Made by a program: the position numbers and the translations under genes. Positions 47,118 through 59,240 of a stretch of 64,000 nt of DNA are shown in pieces. Location of the stretch: assembly GCA_029379385.1 (NCBI GenBank), contig CM055613.1:20850001-20914000 (forward strand). Reading direction: 5' to 3'. The notes beneath the pieces are model-generated. The model did not search any database and was not told where the DNA came from. It saw only the letters and a program-made list of their open reading frames with translations. The DNA is from Quillaja saponaria (Eukaryota; Streptophyta; Magnoliopsida; Fabales; Quillajaceae). Position 1 is the stretch's first letter; each line of letters opens with the position of its first letter.

Positions 47118-48671
47118 CATATTTGAATCCTTGTCTTCAAGAATTTTGGATAATTCCTTTTGGATATCATCTTTTGAAGTGGATGCTAATACACCTTTAA
47201 CTATATCTAAAACCTACATTTTTAGGTGTATAAGGTTTAGATGATGCTGCTAAAAATAGTAATATTTCCAATCTTTGGTGATTATTAAGGTTTCTAACAA
47301 AATTTGAAAAATTGTCCCACCATTTAATCTAAGTTCTTCTTATTAACCATGGGACTTTCTAATTAATTTCAAAGTTGGATGAAGTAAAAATTTTCTAAAT
47401 ATATTCCCATTTTAGTTTTCATGGAATTTGATAGTAAGCAACAAACATTATAACTTTGTCATGCCGTGCTAGATGGGAATTGTTTTCTCCAAATCTATCC
47501 TAATATGGTTGTAAATATATTGGAAGTGATACAGGAAATAATTTCCAATAAAAGTATAAGGTTTTAAACCATTGTGGAAATGGATTCTCAGAAGGTTTCT
47601 CGTTATGAGCAAATCTTAGGAACCAAATATTTTTTCTTCCTTTTTTTCCAAATAAAATCAAAATTTTCCAAGCTACCATATAATTGAAATAATTATATAA
47701 CTTAGGGAGTATTTTTCTGTCACACAATTATTTTTGGAAATATAGATCCATACCCTACTAGTCTAGTTTTAGAACCTTGTAAATAATGAGCTTGGTATAA
47801 GCCCATTCAAACCTAGCTCATACTCATGTTTTATGGGATACTAACTCTGTGTTCAAAAGGATATTCGAGTAATATAAAGTTCCTTTTGGATCAAATTTAG
47901 AAGAGAGATTAGTATGAATATAAAATGTAGCTATTTCATCTGGTGCTAAATTAGCATAGACTTTTTCTATTGGAGTTATCTTTTTATAAGATAAAGGTAT
48001 ATAAAAATATTTAAAATCCTTGATACTGCAAGGAAGAGCAAGCTCATAAGCTTGGTTAGATACTTTCTTTCTCCATTATCTAAAATCCGCAAAATTAGGA
48101 TTATGCCAGTTTCTTTGATTAGGAAATGACACAATTCCTTTTCCTTTAAAATCCCTGTAGAAATTTTCTTTATAAGAAGTCTAGAAAGGACTTGAATTCT
48201 CACTTGATAAATTTTATATCAAAATTAAAGACAAATAATATGTCTTACCTTCTAGCAAATATTTGTTTAGAGGTCATATTTTTTACATCTTTTAGTAAGA
48301 TGTCTTTAGTTGATTTACAATCAATTCTCAATAAGAAGCTTTTGTGTAATAAATTCCATTCAAACTTAATAATACAAAGAACAATAGAGAGCATTTCTTT
48401 CTTTATAGTTGAAAAGTTCTTTTGAGTACTTGTCTAGGTGCCTAAAGTAAATCGAACTAATTGCTCTTTATTAGCAATTTTTTGTTTCAGGATACCTTCA
48501 TAAGCCAATTCTGAAGCATCTGTTTTTATAATTTTGTAGTTTACAGGATGAGGAATACATAATCAAGGGAGCTCTTTAACTCTTTGATTAATTCTTTTAA
48601 CAACTTTTGTAAAATCATTATTCTATTATGGAGGATTTTTCTTCAATCTTGTCAATAATAATTTAAAATCT
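47118..48671 (-). pseudogene. EPRV2 3' coding tail and RNase H remnant
   Basis: Minus-strand equivalent of EPRV1 20200-21370. The RNase H part (about 48390-48671) shows the TDAS box with the first catalytic Asp near 48515 and the GILKQKIANKEQ step beyond it. Open pieces at 47500-47727 and 47976-48203 fall in the tail region, without an identified domain. The copy ends at 48671, where a chromovirus LTR begins, so RT and upstream genes are absent. Confidence 0.7.
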
Positions 48672-49810
48672 TGATATGATGACCCATATTTTGAATTGTG
48701 CCTAATTAGTGTACTAGAAGTTTCGCGTAAATGTTTCAAATTCGATGAAATAACTTAGTGAGATCTGAAAACTATTTTGAATATTTTAAAGTTGATAAAA
48801 TTATTTTAGTAAATTAACAAGCTTTCATTTTACATAATAACTAAATTAGTTTTACATTATTTAAATAGTACAAGGTTTTTAAAGTTAAACATTTACAATT
48901 TTGGGAACTTACATTAAATCAAGTGAAACTTAGGAATCTCATTTTCAAATTTTAACTTGGGAAATCTTTTTAAACCACACAATAGAAGACAAGTGTCCCC
49001 ATCCACATATATTTTTTTTCTTTTTCCTTTTTCCTTTTTCCTTTTCCCTTTTTTACTTTTTGCCTTTTTTTTTTTTTTTTTTCTCTTTTCCCTTTACCCT
49101 TCTCTCTTTCTTCTTCCTCCAAAACCCTCCCAACCACCTTCAATTTTAGCTCCAAAGCAGCCCCCAAAATAGAATCCAAAATAACCCCAAAATAGCACTA
49201 CTTTCCCCCTTCCAAGACCCTCCTAAACTCCCTCAAAGTTTTCCTTTCTTCCTCCTTCAAACAGCCACCATAAACTACCTTAAAAAATAACATTTATAGT
49301 AACTTGTTTTGCCTAAAAATTTCAATATATTTTTGCCATAACTCCAATCTGTTTTTGGACTGATTTTAGTATCTGTTTCAACCATCTTTCCTCTCCAATC
49401 CAGGCCTATTTCTAGCTGTAAATAGTAACCCAAAACAACCCTTAAAAGCCACCCAAAATAGCCCCCATTTAAGTTCGTTTTTATGGCTAATTTTAGTGGT
49501 TGTTCCAGCCACTTCTAGCAGTGTTTCTAACTCTTTTCTGACACCAAAATAAACCAAGGTGAGTTGCTAGCTTATGGGTCTTCATTGCAAACTTGAATTT
49601 GTTTAAGTGGTATCAAGCTAAATCATACTCTTGTGACCTTGAAATTGCAAATGAATTTGTGTTCTCTTGTTTCCAATTGTAGGTTTTTTGAATTCCTATT
49701 GTTTTCCCTAAATTATAAATCTTGGCCTAATCTTCCTTATTGGAATTTCTATGAATAAAGTCTTGCGTAGTGGAATTTCTATGAATAAAAATACAAGAAT
49801 GCATTTCTAT
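48672..49810 (+). mobile_element. Chromovirus-type LTR fragment
   Basis: It begins TGATATGATGACCC, resembling the TGTAATGACCC head of Tekay/Del-type LTRs. It is followed by an AT-rich promoter-like part and, at 49010-49260, a strongly pyrimidine-rich leader (long T/C runs then cttcctccaaaaccctcccaa), as in such LTRs. It stops at the Athila-2 LTR and is not seen again beyond it, so the 3' part is lost. Short open frames in the T/C-rich part on both strands are composition artefacts. Confidence 0.5.
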
Positions 49811-50914
49811 TGTTGTTGATAAAGATTGTACAAATGCAAGTGCACGTATCGTCCTCAAGTAACATAGTAGTAACAAGTAGAGATTGCTCCCTATGAGGAA
49901 TAATTATTATTTTTATACTAATTACCACTATGATGCAGCTTAACTCTAATCAAGCCAATGCTAATTCAAAGATAACTTTGATTTAAAAATATTAAAACTA
50001 AGTCTAGGTTCACGATATCCTTCACACCACACCTTAATAACTTTAATTAAAATTAATTCATGCATTAGCTAATAATAACCCAAATTTCTTAATTAATTAC
50101 TAGCATACTCCTATGTCTAGCAATTATATATTTCCCTTAGTTTAAATCCTTATATTCCTATGAGAATTATTCTTAAACAAACTCATTAAGAACCAATCTC
50201 CTAGTTACTTATGGTAAGAGAGTATATCACTATCTCTTAAACAAACCAGATCATCTAAATCATATGAACAATCCAAACATAAGTTATATCACCTAAGGCT
50301 AATCCCAAAACTAACTATTCTAATCAAAATTGGAATTGCTAATCAATCTAACTGGTGATCAAGCAATTAGAAGTATTAAGAACAAGGCAACATAAATACT
50401 AATACTAAAACTAAAGTATGCATTGAATTAAAATTAAAGCCACATTATCTACATGTGAGTTCAATCATTACCCCTAGAATACAACTACTTCGATACTAAC
50501 TATAGAAAAGCGCCATGGCTTCCAGCTCACAAACTTATTTTCTTTTCCTCATCTTTGTACCAGCGCCTCAGCTTCATCTTAGTTGCGCCACGACTGAGGC
50601 CTCTCTGACTTTTTCATTAAATTCTTCCTTTTGTGGCTTCGCAGCTTCATGTTATTTAGCACTACGGCGCCTGTTGAGTTGCTTCCTTTCTCTAATCCGA
50701 ACTAGGACACTACAAAGACACCTAAAACAAATTAAATACCAAAATTCATAAAACTACTCCTAATTAAGATTTTTTTTTTTTTAAAAAATCTACAAAACTC
50801 TTAAAACAACCTAAAAAAACTCTAACAATATATTTGACTAATATTCTAACTCAAAATATTAGGATTAGCATCAAATATGAATTAAAATCATAGTGAAATA
50901 ACTCTAAGTTATCA
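49811..50914 (-). repeat. Athila-2 3' LTR
   Basis: About 1.1 kb, shorter than the Athila-1 LTRs. Left end tgttgttgataaagattgta then caagtgcacgtatcgtcctc; right end ctctaagttatca, followed by the polypurine-like tract (GTTTGGAGGTG on the minus strand). The GC-rich block is at 50510-50690; an open frame there is accidental. Confidence 0.8.
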
Positions 50915-52139
50915 CACCTCCAAACCTAGTATTTTGCTAGTCCCTAGCAAAAAGAAAAAACAAATCACAATTAATTTATCAATGATCAGTAAATTATTCC
51001 CTTAAAAATTCTCAAACTTTATAATAAAGACTTAACTCAAGATAACACACAAGTATAATTTCCAAATTTATCATGTTCAAGCCAACCTCATGTGTGTTTG
51101 TGCAAGACATTATCACTAGAGTTAGATGGCTTCAAAAATATTCTCAAGAGAACTCAAAAACTAATCGTAACTCTTCAACTTCGGATTTCCTTCCTCTCTC
51201 CACTAATGTAGGCTAATACTTAGTCAAAAATCAATAAGTCTTTTATTCATCTTGTAATGTCAGGCTAGGATAAAGGTTTGATGAAATCGAATTTTTGGCT
51301 TAAACACCCTAAGCACAATTTATTTGCATGAGTTCGCCCTTCTTTTTCCACTTTTTCTATTTCAAGGCATTAGTTCCCACATAGTCGGGCTTTAAATTTT
51401 TTATCTCATGATTTATCACCTAATATATTTCTTCTTTGTGTGATATAAATGTTCTCCACTTTTTCCTTCGTTTTCCTTCTTTTATTATTTCAACAAAACC
51501 TTTGGTTTGTAAGAATCATCAAGGAATTTTCACATAATAGGGTGCAAATCCATCTTACAAACAAAGGATTGGTTAGCATATGCATGTGTTATAAAGAAAA
51601 ATAGGCATTAGGCTAAAAAAATGGGTATCTAAAGAAATATAGAATCATTGGTGGATTTACAAAGGCTCTTTCGATCCAAAAATGGCCTAAATCATATTCT
51701 CAACTAAGCTTCACCTAGGATTTTGCCTCAAGAAAATTCTTACTCATTAAAGAAATCAAAAAGAGCATAGAAACAAAGAAAAAATAATTGAAAACATCAA
51801 TCGTAGGTGACAATAGCCTTGTGTAGTATATATATGAAGTATATGCCTTAATTATAACAAATTCAAAAAAAAAAAATTATATTCTCATGTTATCTAAATC
51901 AAAATCAATGCATAAATAATACTATCATGAGAATAAGGGAATATTACAGCATCATTAACAACTTAACTTGCAATATTCTAAACACGATACGGGAAAAGAG
52001 AAACACAATATAACCTAATTCAATAATTACACATAATTGGGGGTTAACCAAGCATAAGAATAGAGAATTATTACAAAACTTTAAGTTACCCCCCCCCCCC
52101 CCCCTTCCCAAACCAATAATAAACATTGTCCCAATGTTT
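50915..52139 (-). other. Athila-2 3' untranslated region
   Basis: Noncoding. It matches Athila-1 at 27177-27527 and 30376-30830 and supplies the roughly 390 bp missing from Athila-1 (51230-51600). It contains a 16-bp C run at 52089-52104 at the place of the central polypurine tract. Confidence 0.65.
52089..52104. repeat. C16/G16 homopolymer
   Basis: An uninterrupted run of C on the plus strand, expanded from the 5-C tract of Athila-1 (30802-30806). Confidence 0.95.
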
Positions 52140-53244
52140 TAAAGAGAAGCAAGAAAATAACAAAAGGAAAATAAAAGCTAAAAAATACTCCCCTCAGTCA
52201 TCGAAATCAATATCTATGTTCTCGTCTGGACGTGGGAATAGGGCTAGTGGCAGGGGACAAGGAGGGAAAATGGAAAGGTCCCATCCTCCTTGCTACATCA
52301 TCATCCTCAGCAGCTAGCTATTTTGGTGGTTGACAACATGGTTATGTTGCCAATGTTCTGCACACTGCACTTTCAATCACGAGATGCTTTGAGCCAATGT
52401 CAACATCTGTGCACCAATGGGCTAAACTGGAGCTGCTGGATCACCTTCACCCACTTCAGCATTCTGAAATTGAAACTTGTTCATGAGCTTGTCATCAACG
52501 GTACCCTTTAGCAGAACCACCATTTCTATGTCCTCCCAAAGCACACCAACTTCATGGCATAGTTCAATGATGAGGGAAGGGAACCATATTCCCTAGTGTC
52601 TAGTGTTCGCAGCCTGTAATATAGCACTATGGATAATCCTACCAACATTAATGGACATAACTTGAATAATGGCATACACCATAATAGCTTTCTCCTTAGT
52701 CACGTTGCTGGCATGTTCACTAGGGAGGATGTTGGTGAGCACAAAGTAATACCATGCCCTCGCAGGGGCTAGCAGCTGATTGGCCTGAAAGTGAACCGGT
52801 TCTCCATTGGTTAGCTTCTAATCAGAGCCTTGATAGCATAATACACTGATGACTTCATCATAATATACTATCCCACTTGCATAGGTCACATACTCATCAG
52901 TCTAGAGGATATCTGAAATGCCATAATATGCATTGATTACAATGCTTGTGAGATAGCATTTTTCCTCACACCATTACTTTGCTGTCAGTGTTATCCACCA
53001 AATTAGCATAAAACTCCCAAGCCATTGCAATAACTCTAGCTAAGGGTGGTTCACATATCTGTTTACAATCAGATTGGCCACCAAGTAATCACGGGTTGAG
53101 GTGTAGATCTCGTTGTATCACAACCTTTATCGTTATAAGCCCATCATGGAATCTTTTCTCTGCAACAGCAGAGATGAATCAGCTATTATCAAAACTCGGT
53201 CCAGAGGATCGAGCACACTTGGTAGTCTTAATCTTCTGTCCCAT
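52140..53244 (-). pseudogene. Athila-2 downstream ORF (env-position ORF)
   Basis: Begins at ATG 53244 (MGQKIKTTKCARSSGPSFDN), with FISAVAEKRFHDGLITIKVV next, matching the layout of the Athila-1 ORF at 30880-31936. Downstream, AMAWEFYANLVDNTDSKVMV is the conserved segment before the Trp/Pro core of this plant-transposon-protein family. The rest is scattered over three frames, down to about 52400. Function unknown. No membrane anchor seen. Confidence 0.55.
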
Positions 53245-54640
53245 TAGTCTGAAAAAACAAAAACAATATAATCCCAAATCCCAAAATGTCCAGCAACAAT
53301 GTCAACCACAGCTTATTAATCAACAAAGAAAGGTCTCAGACCCACACAACATTTAACAAGATTCTTAGTCATGTAATTATATCATCCATGCATTACCCAT
53401 CATTATGTGTCATTCCTCCCTCAAACCTATTTCACTACCATCAACTTATTAAGAACATTCAAGAATTATGGGGTTAGGGTCATAATGAGATGATATAGAT
53501 TCATATTATATCAATTTCATTTAACATTACCTAAGAATGAGTCGTGAAAATACAAAACGTAACATCCACGTAACCAATAATTATGCACAAAACTCCCTAA
53601 AGAACATACCTTACCCACTACTCATCAAGCATTTCAGCATACAACACAAGAAAAGTATTCTACCTACAAGAAAATTAGTAGAATAAAAAAAGAAAGGGAA
53701 GAGAACTTATTTATGCTAAAGCAATTCTAGATAGAATGCAAACCATGATGTGGGTGAGGGGTTTTCAGTATGAGAATGATAGAAAGCACTAGAATGGGTT
53801 TGGGTTGGTGGTTTATAGCCTAAAACCTCTAATTTCATGAGATTAGGTGTTTAGGGTATGAGTTGGGGCAGTTATGGCTCTGAAATTTTGTTTTTAAAAA
53901 TAGAGATCGCAATACAGTGTTGTAGCGTCACGAAGTAGGCGCTATGGTGCTGAACCCTATAATTTGAATTTTTACAATACGCTTTATGGCACTGCGGATT
54001 GAGTAACATGGTGTCGTGGCGTAATGCTCTTTGTGTAAAACCCATTTTTTTCTAAAATAACTACATTGCAGCTTTAGTAGGGGGTGTCACGGCTTAATGC
54101 AATTTGTGTAAAACATTTTTGTTTTTGGGTGTGTGGCACCTATGGCTCCAAAGAGATAGTACTGAAACATGGGGCTCACTACCTAAAATGTGATTTTTTG
54201 TTGGGTTTAGGCACCGTGGCATGTGTATTTGTGAAGCCGCGGCTCAAAGTAATTTGAGAACTTAACTGGACTTTCTTTTCCATGGCACCACGGCTTGAAT
54301 TTATAAGTGCCACGACATTGTGCTCTCTATTTGATTTTTGTAAATTCCAGATCATGAGGTGCGAGGGCATTAAGTATTCATGCGCTGCGGCTTCAATACT
54401 TTTTACTAAGGGGCTTAGTTTTTGTTACATAAGAAAAGAAGATATGAAGGTTAAGTGTAGAGTACAAATTAAAATATTAATAAACCTAACTTAAAAAAAA
54501 TAAAGAAAAAGGGTTTTAGAAACTTAGGTTGCCTCCTAAAAAAATGCTTAGTTTAAAGCCTTCAGGCTTGACTTAGTGTTACTTAAGTAGCTTCATCAAG
54601 TTTAATGGAGTTATGATCATTATTATTCTTTTACTCAACC
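53245..54640 (-). other. Athila-2 intergenic region with reiterated GTGGCRCC motifs
   Basis: Noncoding spacer between integrase and downstream ORF. From 53880 to 54320 it holds many variants of GTGGCGYC/GTGGCACC/CACGGCT and an imperfect duplication (gtcgtggcgtaatgc...tttgtgtaaaac near 54012-54045 and again near 54085-54115). Confidence 0.6.
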
Positions 54641-55555
54641 AGTAAATGGCAAGACTTGCCATAAACCAACCTAAAAGGAAGACATGCCTAAAGAGGTATT
54701 ATAGGCTATTCAGTATGCCCAGTAATGCATCGTCTAATCTCTCAGACCAATCTTTCTGTGATGGACCTACAATCTTCTTTAAAATCCTTGTGATCTCTTG
54801 ATTTGAGATCTCAGCTTGTCCACTTGTTTGCGAATGATAAGCTAATGTAACCTTGTGAGTTACCCCTATATTTAGTAAGGAGAGCTCCCACTTGTTTGTT
54901 GCAAAAGTGAAACCCTCCATCTCTGATGATTGCTCGGGGTATACCAAAGCTAGTAAAGATTTTTTTTTTAAGAAGTTAGTCACGACTTTAAAGTCATTGT
55001 TTGGCACAACAATGGCTTCAAACCATTTAGAAACATAATCCACAGTAATAAGAATGTATTGATTAGTGTATGAGGATATGAAAAGGACCTATGAAGTCAG
55101 TATGTATTGATTAGTGTATGAGGATATGAATGGACCCATGACGTCCCTCCCTTATACATTAAACAATTCCACTTCAAGTATGTTGTTGAGTAGCATCATG
55201 GATATGTTGCCCATCCTTTGGCACCTGTCACATTTGGAAACAAATTCATTAGCATCCTTAAATAAAGAAGGCAATAAAAACCTGATTGGAAGCACTTTTG
55301 TAGCTAGTTTGTCTTTTTCTAAAGTGACCTCCATACTCCGAAGCATGGCAGAGGTGAAGTATACTTTCCACCTTTCCTCTAGAACACACCTTCTTATTAT
55401 CTGATCAGCACAATGCTTAAACGAAGAAGGGGTCATCCCAAACAAAAAATTTTATGTCATGTAAAATATTTTTTCTTTTGTTGAGACATTAAGTCAGGAA
55501 GAAAGACCTTGCCAACTAGATAGTTGACAAAGTGAACATACCAAGGCAATGGCTT
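54641..55555 (-). pseudogene. Athila-2 integrase
   Basis: On the minus strand, the N-terminal zinc-binding part is clear at 55152-55445: KHCADQIIRRCV, then LPSLFKDANEFVSKCDRCQR and MGN. Catalytic-core fragments at 54699-55043 (MDYVSKWFEAIVVPNNDFKV, HKVTLAYHSQTSGQAEISNQ with the catalytic Glu region) follow after a frameshift. A 49-bp tandem duplication at about 55053-55145 disrupts the join. Confidence 0.8.
55053..55145 (+). repeat. About 49-bp tandem duplication in integrase
   Basis: The phrase gtattgattagtgtatgagg followed by atatgaa-ggacc-atgaagtc occurs twice in tandem; Athila-1 has it once (33735-33780). Confidence 0.8.
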
Positions 55556-56260
55556 ATTAACAACTTGGAAGAGTTATTCGTCCGGGAAGGTTTCATTTAT
55601 ATGAGTGGGTTTAGCCACTTGATGATCTCCTTCCAGCTTTGATAAGTGATCAGCAACTTGATTTTCAGAGCCCTTTCGTTCTCTTATCTCCAAGTCAAAT
55701 TCTTGTAGTAACATGATCCACCTTATCAACCTAGGCTTTGTATCTTTCTTGTCAATCAAATACTTAATAGTAGAGTGGTCAGTAAAAACAATGACAGAAG
55801 TTCGAATTAAATAAGATCAAAATTTATTAAAAGTAAACACTACTGCTAAAAGTTCTTTTTCAGTTGTGGTATAGTTCAATTGAGCACCATTTAAAGTTTT
55901 GCTAGCATAGTATTTAAAGTGAAAAATCTTTTCTCTTCTTTGTCCTAACACTGCCCCTACTGCATAGTCATTAGCATCATACATCAATTCAAAGGATAAG
56001 TTCCAATTTGGGGTTACCATAATTAGGACTGTTATTAATATGTTTTTTCTACTCTAAAAATGCAGTAATACATGCATCAATATGAATGGGGTGTCTTTCT
56101 CTAGGAGATTACAAAATGGTTTGGAAATTCTTAAAATATCTTTTATGAATCTCCTATAGAAGCAGACATGGCCTACAAAGCTTCTTATTCCATTTATTGA
56201 ACTAGGGGAGGTAATTTTTCTATGGTTTCTATCATAGCTTGATCTACCTTAATTTCCATA
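55556..56260 (-). pseudogene. Athila-2 RT C-terminus and RNase H
   Basis: From the solo LTR onward on the minus strand: RT thumb remnants (MEIKVDQAMIETIEKLPPLV) to about 56035, then RNase H 55817-56020 (LSFELMYDANDYAVGAVLGQ with the first catalytic Asp, NGAQLNYTTTEKELLAVVF with the catalytic Glu) and 55574-55759 ([32 protein letters not shown]). It is the best-kept RNase H in the window but has stops between the two pieces. Confidence 0.8.
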
Positions 56261-57640
56261 TGTTATCAGATAAACCACCTAAGTGTAATTATCGTCAACA
56301 AGTAATAAAGTGATAAGTCAAGTATCATTCCCACAAGAAATTATCTAACAATGTTAAGCACTAAAATTGTATCAATCCTAACTTTATTCAAACAATAACT
56401 TTGAAATGATAATTAAACTATCTAAACAAAAGAACATGCAAATACATATATTGAGATGAGCCTAAGATCACAATTTCCCTCACACTTGACTTAACTTGCA
56501 TTTATCCTCTCTTGCTTATGTTCATGGTTATCATGGTATTAACCAAGAATTCTAATTCAATTATAAGTATCTTTCAAATTGCTTATAATCATACCTTGAT
56601 TAACCAACTCACTATATGTCTATGAGAATTGAATTAAATATAATTCACTAAGACAAAACCTTATCTAGTTGTACATGGAATATAGGTATATGTCTATCCT
56701 ATATGCAAATCAAATCCAACCATCCATGTAAATGAATTCAAACATGTATTATATCATTCAAGGCTAATTTAGATTTCTATTGTCAAGGTTCCCCTAAATT
56801 ACCACAACAATCTAATTGGAGATCAATCAATTAAAAGCATTAAACTTAGAATTATACACATAACATAAATACCATAACTCGTAATTAATTCATAAGAAAA
56901 AGGAAATCAAGCTATATGTGAGCTCAATTGCAATCCTAGGAACAAGGGAATTAGTTCAATCTACAAAAAATTAAGCATGGATGGAGCTAAACAAATCATC
57001 AATACAACACAAGGAACAAAGAAGAAGAAGGAAATAGGAGAAAACTCATGAAGGTTGTCACTAATCTTCACGCTTCTTGCTCCTCTTTCTCCTCTTGCCT
57101 CTAAAGCCTTTCAGGCTTCTCTCCAACTACAGAAGAACCCCCAAAATTTTTATGCCCTCTAACCCTAACCTATATCACATATATAAGAACCCAAATTAGA
57201 GTTTCAGCATATTTAGGGCAAAACAAGGGCCAGAATATCAGGTTGGCGCCAACTTCCTGGCACTGGACCTCTCTGACTTTGGCGCCCTAGCACTAACTTC
57301 CTGGTGTTGGGGCGCTGGTTTTGACTTTTCAACATCGCAGTGCTAGTTTTTCATTTCTGAGGTGCCCAACAAGTTGGAATTTCCACCCTTTGCATTTAGT
57401 CTTCAAAATTGACTTCTTAAAGCCTTAAACCTTCAAAATACATGACCAAAATCAATTAGGATTAAAACTCTTAACTGAAAGCTAAAACTAACGTAAAAAC
57501 AACTAAAACACAAAATCTTAGTTCAAGATACAATAAACTACAAACTAAGCTAAAACTAACCAAATTGCAATGTAAAGCTCAAGAAAATATAAAATGAATG
57601 CATAATGGGAGGTAATATAAGCAATTTTGAGAACTTATCA
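56261..57640 (-). mobile_element. Athila-type solo LTR nested in Athila-2 RT
   Basis: About 1380 bp. Left end tgttatcag, right end gagaacttatca; interior collinear with the other Athila LTRs. The flanks join to give the RT sequence as in Athila-1 (34860-34890), with no duplicated bases, so no target duplication is seen. GC-rich block at 57240-57370. Confidence 0.8.
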
Positions 57641-58735
57641 CCTTGTTAGACACCTTATAGCCTAGAACTATACCTTCTTTCACCATGAAATGACACTTTA
57701 CCCAATTGAAGACCAAGTTGGTCCCTTCACATCTTTTAAGGATCAAATTTAAATTATGGAGACATTCATCATATGAATCACCTACAACAGAAAAATCATT
57801 CATAAAAACTTCAAGCCCTTGTTCCACCATATAGGTGAAAATTGTCATCATGCACTTTTGAAAGATGGTCGGAGCATTGTCTAAACTAAATGGCAAGCAT
57901 TCTAAAAGCAAAGGTGCCATAAGGGCAAGTAAATGTAGTTTTTTCTTGGTCTTCCGTGGCAAAAACAATTTGATTATACCCTGAATAACACCATCTAGAG
58001 AGGAATAATATTCCTTACCTGCTAGCTGGTCTAGTATTTGGTCAATGAATAGGAAGGGGAAAGTGGTCATTCCTTGTAACTTTGTTCAGCTTTCGGTAGT
58101 CCATCCACACCCTCAACCAGTAACGATTCTTGTAGGAATAAGTTCATTGTTTGCATTAACAACAGCTGTCATTCCTCATTTCTTTAGTACACATTGGATA
58201 GGACTTGCCCAATGACTATCCAAGATTGGATAGATAATTCTAACAGTAATTGTCCATCTCAATGCTCTTTTGTGATCTCTTAATAAACGAGGAAGTTTGT
58301 CTTCATGGATGTTAGTAAGAGAAGCAGAAATAATCATAGACAAAGTAGATGAAGGACCAAGAAAAGCATACCTCAGATGTTTAGGTAATGGTTTCAGCTT
58401 CAAGATAAGAGGTTCTTTAATTGATGGCCTTGATCCAAATGGAATGGATGGTGGTAAATCAGATTTTCAAATCTTGGATTTGGTTTCAGCATATGTGCTG
58501 ATGCATCTAATAATTTCATACACTCCTTAAAATCGTCATCTTTTCTTATAGAGAATGAAATTATTGAAGCTTCAATAGGGTCACTTGGATGCTCTTCCAA
58601 GAACATCTCTTGAACAAGGTTACTTACCATGTCAATTGCAAACCATTCTTCATGGTCTTGAGAGAATTTCATGGATTGAATTACATTAAATTTAATCTCT
58701 TAATCATTTACCCTCATAGTGAGTTCACCTTTTGG
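57641..58735 (-). pseudogene. Athila-2 protease-RT linker and RT N-terminal part
   Basis: Linker LILKLKPLPKHLRYAFLG at 58176-58403, then directly IIYPILDSHWASPIQCVLKK: about 50 codons present in Athila-1 (from the RLNPIMKEV region) are deleted in frame. The palm is open at 57579-58070: IDQILDQLAGKEYYSSLDGV, then MMTIFTYMVEQGLEVFMNDF, where the catalytic box reads FMND instead of F(I/M)DD, removing one metal-binding Asp. NWVKCHFMVKEGIVLGYKVS ends at the solo LTR. Confidence 0.8.
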
Positions 58736-59240
58736 GACATCAATTAGTGTCCTACCAGTAGCTAGAAAAGGTCTTTCTAATAATAGGTACTTTCCTATCC
58801 TCTTCCATGTCTAAAACTATGAAATCAGCAGGGAATATCAATATGTCCACCTTAACTAGAACATCATTTACAATTCCTCTATGGTGTGTAAGTGATCTAT
58901 CAGCAAATTATAGAGTTACTAATATTGGTTTTACTTCACCTATTCCCAGCTTTTGATAAATTGATGAAGGCATGAAATTTATACTAGCCCCTAAGTCACA
59001 AAATACCCTACCAAAATGTTGTGTGCCTATGGTGGAAGGAATAATAAAACTACCTAGATCTTTCAACTTGGTGGTAGCTTCTTTTGAAGTATGGTGCTGC
59101 ACTCTTCAGTAAGTGCGACAGTTTCATGATCACCGAGTTTCCTCTTCTTGGACAGGATGTCTTTCATGAATTTTGCATAGCTTAGCATTTGTTCAAGAGC
59201 TTCAGCAAATGGAGTGTTTGTTTATAGTTTCTTAAACACA
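58736..59240 (-). pseudogene. Athila-2 aspartic protease
   Basis: 58908-59102 encodes KLKDLGSFIIPSTIGTQHFG then VFCDLGASINFMPSSIYQKL and GIGEVKPILVTL: the Athila-type D-L-G-A-S active site is intact in this copy. The frame breaks after about 58905 and resumes as DVLVKVDILIFPADFIVLDM. Confidence 0.8.

Noticed and set aside
48970..49179. Lys/Glu-rich and Phe/Leu-rich open frames on the two strands
   Set aside because: Composition artefact of a long T/C-rich LTR leader; both strands are open because the sequence is nearly pure pyrimidine.
50515..50751. 78-residue open frame that looks like a signal peptide
   Set aside because: It sits inside the Athila-2 3' LTR motif block and is not open in other LTR copies.
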